Positions 10,740 to 23,461 of a DNA stretch of 64,000 nucleotides are shown in pieces. The stretch is from Omphiscola glabra (taxonomy: Eukaryota > Mollusca > Gastropoda > Lymnaeidae). The position numbers and the translations under genes are program-made. A model generated the notes under the pieces. The model did not search any database. It saw only the letters and a list, made by a program, of their open reading frames with translations, and had not been told where the DNA came from. Each line of letters starts with the position of its first letter. The first letter of the stretch is position 1. The DNA is taken from contig OZ024807.1 of the NCBI GenBank assembly GCA_964017045.1, forward strand, positions 15,303,941-15,367,940. Direction: 5' to 3'.

Positions 10740-13126
10740 TAAAAAAAAACCGAAACCATAAAAACAAAAGACGCATAACTGCACAAATTAGCACTATCGA
10801 TTTGGGCAATGCTGTGTTACAGTAAGAGAAATGTGAGGTAGCATTCAGTGCATTTCCGACATGGGCAGCATCTGGAGTTCGTGATGAGCAGAAGCGAGAA
10901 GCTAAAATGAAAAGTGTGTGTGTGTGTGGGGTGGGTGGTGGGGGGCCCCCTCGGGTTCTTGTTTTTGTACCCAGTCGGTAGATTTGTTTACGCCTATCAA
11001 ATTAATCTTAACAAGTGAGCGATGCCACTAGCTACGCCTGTTTTTTTACCAAGGCGTGCACGATCTTTGTTCACATATGTCGTCCTTCGTTATTTTCGAC
11101 TTGGACTAGGCGATGAACGGGCATTTTCTATTGAAATCCTTCACAACCGTTAAACAGTTTACAATATTAAATATATGCCAGGGCCATGCACTTTTAATGA
11201 TATATCAGATATAGAAATATTAATCGGTAAGTCAGAATACTAGTTTTTGGCTCTAAAAAAAGGTAGCAGACGACAAGAGGAAAGTCTGTTGCAATGTTTG
11301 TAAACAAACCATCGCTATCTCATTGATGGATGGAGTGCTGACCAGCCATGCAAAGGTTAAGCTACATCAACGTAACCCCAATTCACTAAGCCAAGTCAAA
11401 ATTGGGTGATATAAAATTTAAAATTTACTCTCTCTAATTTTAATTTTATTATTTAGTTTTTTTCTATTAATTTTTAATTAATTAATAAAGCTACTAATTT
11501 GGCTACTACAAATATATTTTATCCAGACTTAAGGCTACCAGTTATTTTTAATATGAGACTAGCCGGTTGATCACAATAGACGGCATTGCTTGTCGCTGAG
11601 ATCATTTGGACAATGACATGTCTAAGTAGCCATCACAGCTTCGACTCTCCCAAAAGACACTGCAGATAGTTATTAAGGCCATATTTCCTGACCGTGAAAT
11701 ATCTCCACGTTTGCATGTGCTGATAGGAATATACTGATACACATACCTATTATAGGGTTAGAGTTAGTGTTAGGGTTTGATCAGGAAGTCTGCATTTCTC
11801 AGCACTTTTGGTATGATATCCTACTTTGCTGATGTGCTTTAAAAAAAATATTAGAGCATCTTCTACTTGTGTTTTTATGTTCGATGAAAAAACGAAGAAA
11901 CAGATGCAAGGAAGGAAAATGGATATTATGTTCACATCCGGGATGTAAATAAAGTTTGTTTATTTTCCCACGTATCTCATTTTCTTGGACATGCCGCCAC
12001 TGCTGAAAGGTTGCTGGAAAAAAATTCAGTCATGTTGTCACAGACCTTGGGACACAGGAGCTTTTTACAACTGTCTATAGATGACCCTGTCCTATAATCA
12101 CAGACTGTTTTAGTATTATATACAAAACAGAAAAAAACACAAAAAACAACTGATTCCTATTACATTTAATATTTAATTTTGACGTTTTAAAAAGAGTTAT
12201 AAATAGCAGGTAGCTTGAAAATATTGTGCCAGCTGCAAGGGCTTCCCCGATGATGCCAAATATTGAGCCAGCTAAAGAGCTCTCCTGATGATACCAAATC
12301 TGTCAATCTAATATAAAGGCTGCTAAAAGCAAACCCCTTTCTGAGGCCTCTAGCAAATCCTTTAAGGATGTCTGCTGCGTATAGGAAGATCCTCTCTTAA
12401 GTAAAGGCAAAGCTGCACTTCTTCATAGTTGCTTCTCTAGAATTGCAATCATTTCTTAAGTTGTACCAAACAGACAACCCTAAGCTGCCATTTTTAGCAA
12501 CATGCCTGGGAAGCTCGGTTCAGTCTCTCATGTCGAGACTTATCAAACCAGAGTTAAAATGTCGGCGGCAATATCTGTCACAGTTACAAATGTAATATCC
12601 AAGCTTCGATTTTTGTAGAGAAAAATAATCTGCATGAATACCAGCAAAATAAATGTTGGATTGTCTGCCTCCAATCTTTTTGCTAAACGAAGACATAATG
12701 TGTCAGACAAAGTTTTTGCATATATAAATCAAGTTGAGCAGATTTGCATTTTAAAGCTGCTGGGTACAGCTGGGCAGCTAGTTATATATTTTGCTTCTGG
12801 TGCTGTTATGAGAGATAGAGAGAGGGGGGAGAGAGAGGAGAGAGAGAGGAAATAGAGAGAGAGGAGAGAAAGAGGAGATAGAGAGAGGGGAGAGCGAGAG
12901 GAGAGAGAGAGAGCTAGAGAATGAGATAGAGTGTGAGAAGGGAAACCGATTGCATGAGGAGAAACAAGAAGAGAGAAGTGGAACGAGTGAGTGAGTCAGT
13001 AGAGAGGAATCCCAGCGACATGGGAATTACCGACTTCCGTAATGTAAATCTAGTGACGTGGCGCACTGTTGACACAGCCTGACTGACGTCACAAAGTACT
13101 CGTGACTATCGATGCGTTTGTTATTT
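10740..13126. other. No gene seen
   Basis: No supported coding region. A short GGGTTAGAGTTAGTGTTAGGG-type run near 11756 is only telomere-like. 12210-12300 has a diverged two-copy repeat (GATGATGCCAAATATTGA). Confidence 0.5.
12815..12920. repeat. GA-rich microsatellite
   Basis: AGAGAGAGGGGAGAGAGAGG-like purine tract. Confidence 0.88.
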
Positions 13127-13290
13127 ACATACATACACTTTTATTCCTGTACCTTAGCGATTCTCAATATCGCCCTACATACATGCACATTTATTCCTGT
13201 ACCTTAGCGGTTCTCAACGTCGCCCTACATACATGCACATTTATTCCTGTACCTTAGCGGTTCTCAACGTCGCCCTACATACATGCAATT
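13127..13290. repeat. 50-bp tandem repeat, 3 units
   Basis: ACATACATGCACATTTATTC, CTGTACCTTAGCGGTTCTCA and ACGTCGCCCT repeated three times. Confidence 0.85.
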
Positions 13291-13413
13291 TTATAAACAC
13301 CACCACAACGTAGTTCACATATACTATTGACAACACCACTTAGTCAACGTACTATAGGATTTCCTGGGATGGGTAAATTTTCCTGGGAAGACTTTTGTGT
13401 ACTCAGAATCATG

Positions 13414-13745
13414 CGGGATCCCGGGATCTCATCTCAGGATCTGGACAGAAACCCCATACATAGTGCACAGGCCATTCTGCTGGATCCCAGGATCTCATCT
13501 CAGGATCTGGACAGAAACCCCATACATAGTGCACAGGCCATTCTGCTGGATCCCAGGATCTCATCTCAGGCATCTGGACAGAAACCCCATACATAGTGCA
13601 CAGGCCATTCTGCTGGATCCCAGGATCTCATCTCAGGCATCTGGACAGAAACCCTATACATAGTGCACGGGCCATTCTGCTGGATCCCAGGATCTCATCT
13701 CAGGCATCTGGACAGCAACCCCATACAAGGTGCACAGGCCATTCT
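13414..13745. repeat. 66/67-bp minisatellite, 5 units
   Basis: Units carry GGATCCCAGGATCTCATCTC and CATACATAGTGCACAGGCC. An extra C in later units (GGCATCTGG for GGATCTGG) changes the length from 66 to 67. Confidence 0.9.
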
Positions 13746-13768
13746 GCTTCAAACTCACTCAGTGAATT

Positions 13769-14068
13769 CGGTTACCGGAAATTTGATCGAAAGAAATTTC
13801 GTCGACGGAAAATTGATCGACGGTAATTTGATCGAACGGAAATTTGGTCGAATCTATTTTTCAGTTTACACGTTAAAATTATCGTCAAATTTCTTTTTGA
13901 ACGCACTATACTATATAGTAAAACAAAATAATGCGTTCAGAAAGAAATTTTATGCAAAATGATAACGTATAAATTATAAAAACGATTCGACCAAATTTCC
14001 GTTCGATCAAATTTCCGTCGATCAATTTTCCGTCGACCAAATTTCTTTCGATCAAATTTCCGGATACG
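13769..14068. mobile_element. Foldback MITE, GATCAAATTTCC family, copy 2
   Basis: 300 bp between perfect 8-bp duplications AGTGAATT (13761-13768, 14069-14076). Ends CGGTTACCGGAAATTTGATCG and its complement; the subterminal arms repeat TTTGATCGA and TCGTCGACGG motifs several times. It shares the centre GAACGCACTATACTATATAG with copy 1. Confidence 0.82.
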
Positions 14069-14212
14069 AGTGAATTCGCCTTAGCCTCCCCGCGTCCATC
14101 CACAGTGAATTCGCCTCAGCCTCCCCGCGTCCATCCACAGTGAATTCGCCTCAGCCTCCCCGCGTCCATCCACAGTGAATTCGCCTCAGCCTCCCCACGT
14201 CCATCCACAGTT
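14069..14212. repeat. 35-bp minisatellite, 4 units
   Basis: Unit GTGAATTCGCCTCAGCCTCC plus CCGCGTCCATCCACA. Its first bases are the right target duplication of the foldback MITE ending at 14068. Confidence 0.88.
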
Positions 14213-14214
14213 AA

Positions 14215-16834
14215 AAATTCAGCGCTGATGACTGTTCTTTTTTTTACCGACACCTGTGAATGAAACAAGGGGCACCAGCTTGTACGTTTACCTGGGAAAA
14301 CTTTCTTTGTTACCCGACGCCCATCTGTTGCCCTTTGAACATAGGACGGGCGTTGTGGGTCGCTCCATGTACTTTTAGAACTAAGTGTGTGTGTGTCTGA
14401 CCTCTGCCACAGAGGAGTCGTGCGCCCAGTGGGCTACTCTCCCTGAAAGATGCAAATCTGCCAAGTTGATAGGATTTTGAGATTAATAATTTAAAAAAAT
14501 GATGAGGAAAGATTTGTGTGTGTGTGTGTGGGGGGGGGGGGGTAATCTTAAATAAATTAATAATTGCTGCATCTTCATCTATTCACGATAAGCCCTACAC
14601 TACTACTACAAGTGCTTTGAATTGTAGGGTGTATGCTACTACTAAATACAACATTGTCATCAGCCTGCAGGTGATGTTTTAGCAGAAGTTATTCGAAAGA
14701 TCATATCATACAGGGACAACATCTGAAATATGATGTATATATAAGGGCAGGATCTGAAAGACCATGATATATACGTTGGAAGCATCTGAAAGATCATTAT
14801 ATATACACACACATCTTAGGAACGTCTGAAAAACAATTTAATATTGGGTTCCCAGTTAAAAAGTAATTATATATAAGAACGACGTTAACCATGATTTAAT
14901 GTGAAGATAGCCCGTGATAATAAGCATATTTGAAATGAAATTTGACGACAGGGACTGATCTCCAACCACGAATTTTGTTTGGGAAATATTTGACTTTCTC
15001 AATTAAAATTTAATAACACTTAACCTGAGAATGGAATGATGACACAAGGACAACTAAAGCGTTTTTTAAAAAGTGTAAATTAATGAACTTTTAGAATGTG
15101 CTATTTCTAAGATAGTGGCACGTACTTTTGTGGGCAACTCCACCCATGATGCCTCTAAAACTGGGGCTGCTCCACCCATGTTGCCCCTAAAACTGGGGCA
15201 AATCCATCCACGATGCCTCTAACACCGGAGCATCTCTAGCCATGCTACCACCAACACTATAGGACATCTGCAGTCCATCCCTGGGATATCTGCAGTTCAT
15301 CACTGGGGCATCTGCAAACCGTCATTGGGGCATTTTCCAGCCCGTCACTGGGGCATCGCCAGTCCGTCACAGGGACTTGCTATATCACGGTGACTTTGCT
15401 AAGCACACGTCCTCCCGATCGATGGAACCTTCCCACATGAGGCAGGTTTTTAGGGAAATCCACGGCCTATTTGTTTCTCTTTACTCTGGCCCTGTCTGGA
15501 GCAATGGATCTCACATGGTTTTGTTAAGTGTCGTTGATAAACGTTTATATCTCAGATCACGATCTCTCAGATTTTAAATGGGATTTATAACAATAAAATA
15601 TTTTCAAGGGCATTCTTACAATTTTTATTAAAGGCAAACATTTCTGAACGGGTCACAACGTCACACAGGACTTCACATATTTTTGAGCAGTCATATTTTT
15701 CCGCATACAAAACGTTGAGGTTTTCTGACTCCTGAGTTTACTTCCTCCCCAACGATACCTGTCTTGCTTGGTCCATTCCGCCCTGACGCGTACCCATGGC
15801 TGGGGACGGCCCAAGACGAAAAACGAAACCGCAGCCTCCTGGCATACATTGCTACCGTTCGGCCCCGTTAATATGTACCCCGGTTTGATCATGCTCTAAA
15901 ACCCAAATGTGACTTTACGTTGCGCGAGTCAAATACAATTTCAAGTTACGAGGTGTCCCGATGCCGAGGTCGACCGATGACGTCATTGCTCTTAACGCGA
16001 CCAAACCAGATCCTTGTGACCTGGTAAAAATCCATTAAAGAGACACATCACAGCACATTTGGGGCTCTTTCTGCTAAGACTTGCTCATAACATTATCTCC
16101 GCCTGCTCATTTTTTTTTGCTCCCTAAACATCACTGTTTCTAAATCTATGTTCTCACATGGGTGCCAGTTAGCTGCTGGTGTAGATCGTCATTCCCAGTT
16201 AAATTGTAAACTATTTTACAATGTTAACATTTATTGTTAACAATGATCAAAATATATCAGTTGTCTCTTTGGTCGTTACATCTGTTTAAATGTGTAACTA
16301 CCTCCACCTCCCCCTTTTCGGTACGTGTCGCCTAGGATTCCCGATTATCCGAGTACAGGGTCGATTGGGACACAATAATAAAACACAAAATTCAGTACAA
16401 CGTTTTTAATGCCATCCCCTATTTATAAAACACCTTCTCTCTCCCCCCCCCACTCCTTTACTCCCCTCCTCCCCCCATCTCCTTTACTCCCCCAACCCAC
16501 CAACTGAAGTTACTGAATATAAATCTTTCTGACCAGCGGCCTTCGTCCCACTTATTGTAGATAAAGAATTCCAACTTCCACATTCGTGTGATGGTAAACA
16601 GGACGACGCCTTGAATAATCCCCCATCCCCCGGCCCTACCCCCGTTTCCCCCACACCCAGGACCATGTCATCGTCATTGATTTTGTGGACAGCATTCTAC
16701 TACCTTTACGCGCGTTCACTGCCGTCTTACTGGCCGAGGCGAAGCCAATCGTAAAACATCGCCTACAAAGGGATTTGTTTGTTTGTTGTCTCTCGTCTTT
16801 TTTGGTGTCTTATTTTCTGTCGGTCAACCAAGTT
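14215..16834. other. No gene seen
   Basis: Low-complexity G run near 14531, degenerate GGGGCATCTGCA repeats at about 15260-15370, C-rich tracts near 16440 and 16620. No supported gene. Confidence 0.5.
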
Positions 16835-17190
16835 AAGTCTGGCTAAGTTGGGCCGTCTGGCTAAGTTGGGCCGTCTGGCTAAGTTGGGCCGTCTGGCTAA
16901 GTTGGGCCGTCTGGCTAAGTTGGGCCCTGTTAGGGAGCAGAACTGACGGACTCAATATTTTGTTATCAATTTAAGTCTGGCTAAGTTGGGCCCTCTTTAA
17001 CTGTAGAGAGACCAGAATTGACAAGAGTCAATATTTTGTAGTTATCAATTTAAGTCTGGCTAAGTTGGGCCCTGTTATGGACCAGAACTGACAGACACAA
17101 AATTCTGTAGTTATCAATTTAAGTGTGGTTAAGTTGGGCCCTGTTAGAGACCAGAGCTGACAGACTCAATATTCTGCAGTTATCATTTAA
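16835..17190. repeat. 18-bp array nested in 65-80-bp repeats
   Basis: About five 18-bp units GTCTGGCTAAGTTGGGCC, then three to four longer units each carrying one such core plus ACCAGAACTGACAGACTCAA and TTATCAATTTAA. The short array appears amplified from within the long unit. Confidence 0.85.
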
Positions 17191-17747
17191 ATTAAAAAAA
17201 ATAATTTTTTTTTGTATCAAATGCCCTCAAATTCAAGTAGCCGAGGGTGACACCAAAAATTTAATATCATGTAAAATTGTTTTGGTATTTTTACTTTCTC
17301 CCATGATACAGGATAGCTGAATGGGGAGAGTAGGCGTCCGCTAAGATAAGGTAATTGGGACTCATTTTGTTTTGAAGAGTGCGGGATATTATATTAAACA
17401 AATTAATTCAAACTTGTTTTGAGAAGCTTAAGGACTAAGTGTTTATATCATAACTGGGGGGCCTCGCCGAACTTTCTATGGCTTTTTTGAAAGTTGATAA
17501 TACATATTAATACACATTCAACATTTGATATGCCTTTTGTTATATGTTAGAACGCTACAATACTTTTGATATATCTTTTTCCAATGGATAAGCCTGTCGT
17601 TTGTATGTTTCTCCGTCATTTTATTCAGGATTCGCCGCTGAGTATAAATAACGACGCGACTTTCCCCATTGCGTACTAACTGGAACATAAAAAAACAACA
17701 TAATTAAAAAAAAACGTTGTCACTGCTCACTTAATTTGTAATAACCA

Positions 17748-17921
17748 CCATCATCATCATGTCCCTTAGTCCTTGGACCGTTGGGGCGCCACAGATGACA
17801 TGAAAACTATCCTTCTCCATTCCTCTCTGTCTTCTGCACTACACATAGCATCGCCTAGTTTTAATCCCGTCCACTCTTTGATGTTATCTTCCCATCTTTT
17901 TCTCTGTCTTCCTCTTTTGTA
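17748..17921 (-). mobile_element. Non-LTR retrotransposon 3' end (RKRWEDNIKEW type)
   Basis: Minus-strand open frame from 17921 to the stop at 17766-17768 encodes YKRGRQRKRWEDNIKEWTG, then DAMCSAEDREEWRR and SSVAPQRSKD. This basic GRQRKRW...DNIKEWTG...A.DREEWR pattern is the C-terminus of a common invertebrate LINE reverse transcriptase. A short (ATG)n tail follows the stop at 17748-17760, as expected for a LINE 3' end. The frame is intact over about 52 residues; upstream parts are missing. Clade not certain. Confidence 0.72.
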
Positions 17922-18567
17922 AACCGAAACGTTAATAATGATATAACAATATTAATAATAATACTAATAACAATATTAATAATAATAATAGTAATAAAAA
18001 GAAGAAGACGGAACTACTCTTGGCGTAGTTTGAGATCAATATGTGCAAGTCTGGCCAGACAGTAAGCCTGTGGGGCGTCTCCCAGCCTCCTTCTAACCCC
18101 TCAAGAGAATTCCCTTTAATCTACATTCAGTCCCTCATACCCCACCACCCCCCTGCTTCATCTCAGTGAAAGGTCACTTCTGTATGGGCGCCAGACTTTC
18201 AATAACCTAGCACATATCAAATTCGATTAACTTTGCTATTTCTGTCTTTCCCCCTGTCTGCCCTGAGTGGTGTGCAGTATCGGGCAGAGGGTTCGTTTTG
18301 GAGTTTGATTCGTCCTCTGCACAGAAAAGGTGCAAGTGGCTGGGATATATAAGGAATAAATGGATTCGCGGAACATCAAACAGATGCAGTGGAATATTTT
18401 ATGCTATGTAAATAGATTAGACAAATAAGAACAGCGTGTTCAACGGTGGTGATAACATTATTACATCTTCACATCGCTCAAAATGATGCAAGTAACTATG
18501 ACATCTTCATCCTCAAAGGAATAAAAGTAACAGTTGTATCCGTATTTCACTTAAGGTTACTAGAAAG

Positions 18568-18760
18568 TGTCGGCGTAGCTAGTGTTAAGGCCGCCCGGGT
18601 CTGGCAAAGATTTTATGACGCCCCCTTCCACCAAAAACAAAAAAAAAACAAAAAAACAACCACCTTACAATCGGCCGAAAATGCCGCCCCTGCATAAAAA
18701 GAAAAATATTTATAGCCTGGGACGGACCGACCCCTTAACTCACCCCTTCCTACACCACTA
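18568..18760. mobile_element. hAT-type MITE, GGCGTAGCTAG family
   Basis: 193 bp between perfect 8-bp duplications CTAGAAAG (18560-18567 and 18761-18768). The left end TGTCGGCGTAGCTAG and right end CTACACCAC are degenerate versions of the CAGTGGCGTAG/CTACGCCACTG termini seen at 45.9 and 48.7 kb. The interior is A-rich with GGCCGCCC-type blocks. Confidence 0.65.
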
Positions 18761-18879
18761 CTAGAAAGTATAAAACTGTCAATCTGTTTTAGAGATGTCC
18801 TTTTGGTGACCGCAGTTTTTTCTCAGATCCAATACGAATGAATAAAAGCCGCTTGTATACAAACTACTAACACATTATG

Positions 18880-19775
18880 TCGTTATATGATGAAATCCCT
18901 CACGTCAAACAAACGATATTGTTGGTGTCTATTGATGAAATCCCTCACGTCAAACAAACGATCTTGTTAGTGCCTATTGATGAAATCCCTCACGTCAAAC
19001 AAACGATATTGTTAGTGTCTATTGATGAAATCCCTCACGTCAACAAACGATATTGTTAGTGTCTATTGATGAAATCCCTCACGTCAAACAAACGATATTG
19101 TTAGTGTCTATTGATGAAATCCCTCACGTCAAACAAACAATCTTGTTAGTGTCTATTGATGAAATCCCTCACGTCAAACAAACGATATTGTTAGTGTCTA
19201 TTGATGAAATCCCTCACGTCAAACAAACGATCTTGTTAGTGTCTATTGATGAAATCCCTCACGCCAAATAAACGATATTGTTAGTGTCTATTGATGAAAT
19301 CCCTCACGTCAAACAAACGATCTTGTTAGTGTCTATTGATGAAATCCCTCACGTCAAACAAACGATCTTGTTAGTGTCTATTGATGAAATCCCTCACGTC
19401 AAATAAACGATATTGTTAGTGCCTATTGATGAAATCCCTCACGTCAAACAAACGATCTTGTTAGTGTCTATTGATGAAATCCCTCACGTCAAATAAACGA
19501 TATTGTTAGTGTCTATTGATGAAATCCCTCACGTCAAATAAACGATATTGTTAGTGTCTATTGATGAAATCCCTCACGTCAAACAAACGATATTGTTAGT
19601 GTCTATTGATGAAATCCCTCACGTCAAACAAACGATATTGTTAGTGTCTATTGATGAAATCCGTCACGTCAAACAAACGATATTGTTAGTGTCTATTGAT
19701 GAAATCCCTCACGTCAAACAAACGATCTTGTTAGTGTCTATTCTCACATCAGACAAACGATCTTGTTAGTGCCTA
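18880..19775. repeat. 45-bp minisatellite
   Basis: About 20 units of GTCTATTGATGAAATCCCTC plus ACGTCAAACAAACGATATTG TTAGT. One unit lacks a base near 19040, breaking the open frame. Confidence 0.95.
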
Positions 19776-19789
19776 TTCTCACATAAACG

Positions 19790-20083
19790 TCCGATTCAAG
19801 CCAATTAGTCAGCCATGAGACGCTTCTTGATTGGTCGTTGTTGCCAGGATGCCAGGACCATAACATCTTTAAGCTACTAGGCATTTAAAAAAAAAAAAGG
19901 TACAACTACATTATCATATTATCATCAAACCTTAGGCTAAAGCTCGTACACGTAATAGGTGTGTGTCCAGCATCTCCATGGCAAAGGTAGATAACATCTG
20001 TGAGAAACGTCACTGGTTTTGGTGTTGCTTCCTGTGGTTTTTGTGGTGTGTGTTTATTTCTAAAATCTTTTCTTACTTATACA
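19790..20083. other. No gene seen
   Basis: Nothing supported here. The same is true of 17200-17745, 17930-18555 (ATA microsatellite near 17940-18000), 20311-20929 (a short AGTGCTTAAAAC repeat near 20570-20630) and 21141-21691. Confidence 0.45.
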
Positions 20084-20310
20084 ACGTGTCACAATCTGTC
20101 CATTGTCACAATCTGTCGTGTGTCACAATTAGTCCCGTGTCACAATCTGTCCCTTGTCACAATCTGTCCATTGTCACAATCTGTCGTGTGTCACAATCTG
20201 TCGTGTGTCACAATTAGTCCCGTGTCACAATCTGTCCCTTGTCACAATCTGTCTATTGTCACAATCTGTCGTGTGTCACAATCTGTCGCGTGTCACAATC
20301 TGTCCCGCTT
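20084..20310. repeat. 17-bp minisatellite
   Basis: About 13 units of GTCACAATCTGTCCNTT or GTCACAATCTGTCGTGT; a five-unit block is itself duplicated. Confidence 0.92.
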
Positions 20311-20929
20311 TCATTGAAAAAAATCACGACACTAAAACAAAGATCAGGCAATTTAGCAAATTAACATCTTTAAAAACAACTCTAAATTCGTAAATCGTAT
20401 AAAACTGTCGTAACACTATGACCATCAGTTTAAAAGTGCTACTGTGCCCTACTGTGCCCTTAATCATGTTGGAACCACTTCGATGGAGATTCTTTTTCGG
20501 ATAACAATAAAGTTCATGCCCCCCCCCAATTTATCTGCTAACTGTAAACTGGCTGTTCTGAAAAAGTGCTAAAACAGTGCTTAAAAGTGCTTAAAACAGT
20601 GCTTAAAAAGTGCTTAAAACGTGCTCATACTGAGAAACGCTGTTGGGCAATTAAACACGTTCACCCAAAAACAGTTGCTTGAATTCCAAAAGTACCAGAC
20701 ATTGGAAGCCCTGCTATTTCTCCTGGCGTGTTGGCTTGTTACCCTTGTTAGTCTTGTGGTCTCGATCTGAAATAGTGACCAGGAAAAAGGGGGAAACACT
20801 CCCAGACTTCATCATACGTCAGAGAACATCGATTGTTTCTCACAATTATCTCCCCATTATTTTGTGCCTCATCCCGCTTAGGTTTTAGGTTAGACTGATG
20901 TCCTAGCGTTCAACCTTTCTGGTCTGTGA

Positions 20930-21140
20930 TGCCATCCTCACCCTTCTCTACCATCTCACCCTTCTCAGCCACCCTCACATTTTTCAACCATCGTCACCCT
21001 TTTCAACCACCCTCATCCTCTTCAACCACCCTCACCCTTTTCAACTATCCTCACCATTCTCTACTGTCCTCACCCTGATCTACATCCTCAACCTTCTCTA
21101 CCGTCTTCACCCTTCTCTAACATCCTCAGCCTTTTCTACC
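20930..21140. repeat. Degenerate CT-rich repeat
   Basis: Repeats of CACCCTTCTCTACCATCCT-like sequence, 19-22 bp, strongly diverged. Confidence 0.7.
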
Positions 21141-21691
21141 ATTCATACTCCGTCTTATCACCACCTACCAACATTCTGCACCTGTCTTACCATCCTCACC
21201 TCAGCCTGTCTGTCCAGCCACATACAGTCCTGCTACTACCGCTATAACCAGTAACTAACTATTTAACCATTTATATTTTCTACAGTGTCCTCCTACTTCC
21301 CACAGGTCATTATATTTTACCAATTCTCTCTACTTTTATTGGACTATTTTTGTTCACCCTTCTTCCTACCATCCTCATCATTTAAACTAGACTTACCATC
21401 GACCACTTTCACCACCCTGATCAAATAAACCTCCGATTTCTGCGCCCCCTCCCCACCCGCTGCCGTTCAATTCTCACTCTTTTTTCCAACTCATCAGAAC
21501 TTTCCACTTAAAAAAAACAAGGACAAATGGCCACACTTTCCACTGTATCTTTAACATTCACATTCTGACTCTTGCTTTACATCGTGAGTGTCACGCGACT
21601 CTCTGGTCACCTGTACTCCAAACATTTTTACACAACCCTGCACACCGTCGTGCGTCCATCTCAGCTTGACCCTCTCCCCCGCACCTTACCC

Positions 21692-21866
21692 CAGACCTGT
21701 TTACCCACAAACTCTTAAAATCGTACAATATCATCACAATATCATCACAATATCATCACAAAATCATTCAATACATTATTTTAATAGTAAAAACATACAG
21801 TATATATAATGTATACACCTCAAAATCGCACATTGTACGCCAAAATCGTAAGAGTAAACAGGTCTG
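21692..21866 (-). mobile_element. 6-bp-TSD MITE family, copy 2 (reverse orientation)
   Basis: 175 bp, ends CAGACCTGTTTACCC and GAGTAAACAGGTCTG. It is the same family in inverse orientation, with ACGCCAAAATCGTAAGAGT at the right. It carries a small internal expansion of ATATCATCACA (21727-21765). Flanks TTACCC and TCATCC do not match, so the duplication has decayed. Confidence 0.8.
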
Positions 21867-21994
21867 TCATCCCCACCCAGTGTAGCATCAGTTTACACCC
21901 ACTCTCTAACTAGATGGTCGAGGCAGGACCGTTATGTCAAGGAACATCGGTAGACTCAAATGTTCAAGTGTGTACGTTGTACATACACTAGTCA

Positions 21995-22160
21995 GTTAAA
22001 CACAACCTGGTTAGACATGAACACAACCTGATTAGACATGAACACAGCCTGATTAGACATGAACACAACCTGGTTAGACATGAACACAACCTGGTTAGAC
22101 ATGAACACAACCTGATTAGACATGAACACAACCTGATTAGACATGAACACAGCCTGTATA
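21995..22160. repeat. 21-bp minisatellite
   Basis: About eight units of TTAGACATGAACACAACCTG A, with CCTGG or CAGCC variants. Confidence 0.92.
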
Positions 22161-22377
22161 CAGACATGCCTTTAAAAAGAGGATTCATCGATAAAGCGTG
22201 AACAGACTGGTCATTCTTGTTACCAAGCTGTACATTTGTTTGTATTCAACCCAGAAATCAACATTGTTTTTATAGTGTTAAGTGTCTTTTTGTTATAATG
22301 CAAAAATATTTTTTTTTAAAAACACCAAAATAAAAAACAGCCCGAAAGATTGAAATTAATGTCGTATTGAGAGAAAA

Positions 22378-22698
22378 TTCTCCTTGACAATTGTTCTAGA
22401 CAATTCTTCTGGACAATGGTTCCAGAAAATACTTCTCGGCAATTCTTCGGGACAATTGTTCTAGACGATTCCTCTGGACAATTCTTTTGGACAATGCGTC
22501 GGGACAATTCTTCTATTAAATTCTCCTGGTCAATTCTTCTAAACAATTGTTCTAGACAATTCTTCTTGACAATTCTTTTGGACAGTTCTTCTAGACAGTT
22601 CTTCTGGAAAATTCTTTTTGCCAAATCTTTTGGACAGTTCTTCTAGACAACTCTTCTAGACAACTCTTCTAGACAACTCTTCTAGACAAATCTTCATT
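22378..22698. repeat. 13-bp minisatellite
   Basis: About 24 diverged units of GACAATTCTTCTG/A; the right end becomes GACAACTCTTCTA. Open frames on both strands are by-products. Confidence 0.88.
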
Positions 22699-22699
22699 T

Positions 22700-23461
22700 A
22701 CAAATCTCACATTTCTTCATGTTTTCTTCCTTTATTCGATTGATCACTTTTTTAAAATAAATATTTATTTTCACGCCGCTGTCCTGTCCTGTCCGATTGT
22801 TGCACTTTGATTGTTTAACCTCGATTTTGTGACCAGTTCTGTTTGGTGTCACCCATAGTGATATTCTTCTCATGCTTTTAAAAAACAGTGTTAACAATGA
22901 ATTTGTGAACCGCGCAGCTGCTTGTTAGAGAGAAAAAAAAAATCAGTTCAAGTACGAAAGTTGCGCATTTTTTTGTTACAGTTTGCAAACACTTCGTAGG
23001 GTTACCCCGTGCTGTGCATTTAGCTTTGTATTGAAAACAAAGCGTCAACTTTAAAAATCAGCTTCCACTTAAACAGGAGAAACCCATTTCACTAGTGTGT
23101 AGGGAGGGGGAGGGTGGGGTGTCTAAAACACACGGCAGTGAAGACACACAACACTTCAAGCACTATGATGATCAGACCAGTTGTCCAGAATAGGTCCTTG
23201 TGCTATCCACGCGATATGTTGGTGGCCATGGAATGTTATGCTACTACAAGATTTGCCGGACTGACTTCTCCGGGGACAATTACTGACGCCGTGTCAGGCC
23301 GAAGCTGACCAGTGGAAGTCGTTAGACCGGAAATGAAATAGCCATTAAGAGGACTATTGATTTCTCGGCCTAGTTTTTCTCCCCTAAGAGCTACCTATTT
23401 AACCTTTATGCTTAGTTTATTGGCCGGGGGTTCTCACGCCACAGTTGGGGGAATTCATAAC
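22700..23461. other. No gene seen
   Basis: No supported feature. The neighbouring gaps 24540-25142, 25440-26565 and 26730-28049 likewise hold no convincing gene; the 136-codon frame at 24659-25069 is hydrophobic but unrecognised. Confidence 0.45.

Noticed and set aside
11752..11782. Telomere-like GGGTTAG repeats
   Set aside because: Only about three imperfect hexamers; too short and isolated for an interstitial telomere.
18880..19775. CRISPR-like array of 45-bp repeats
   Set aside because: Units are contiguous with no unique spacers, in eukaryotic DNA.
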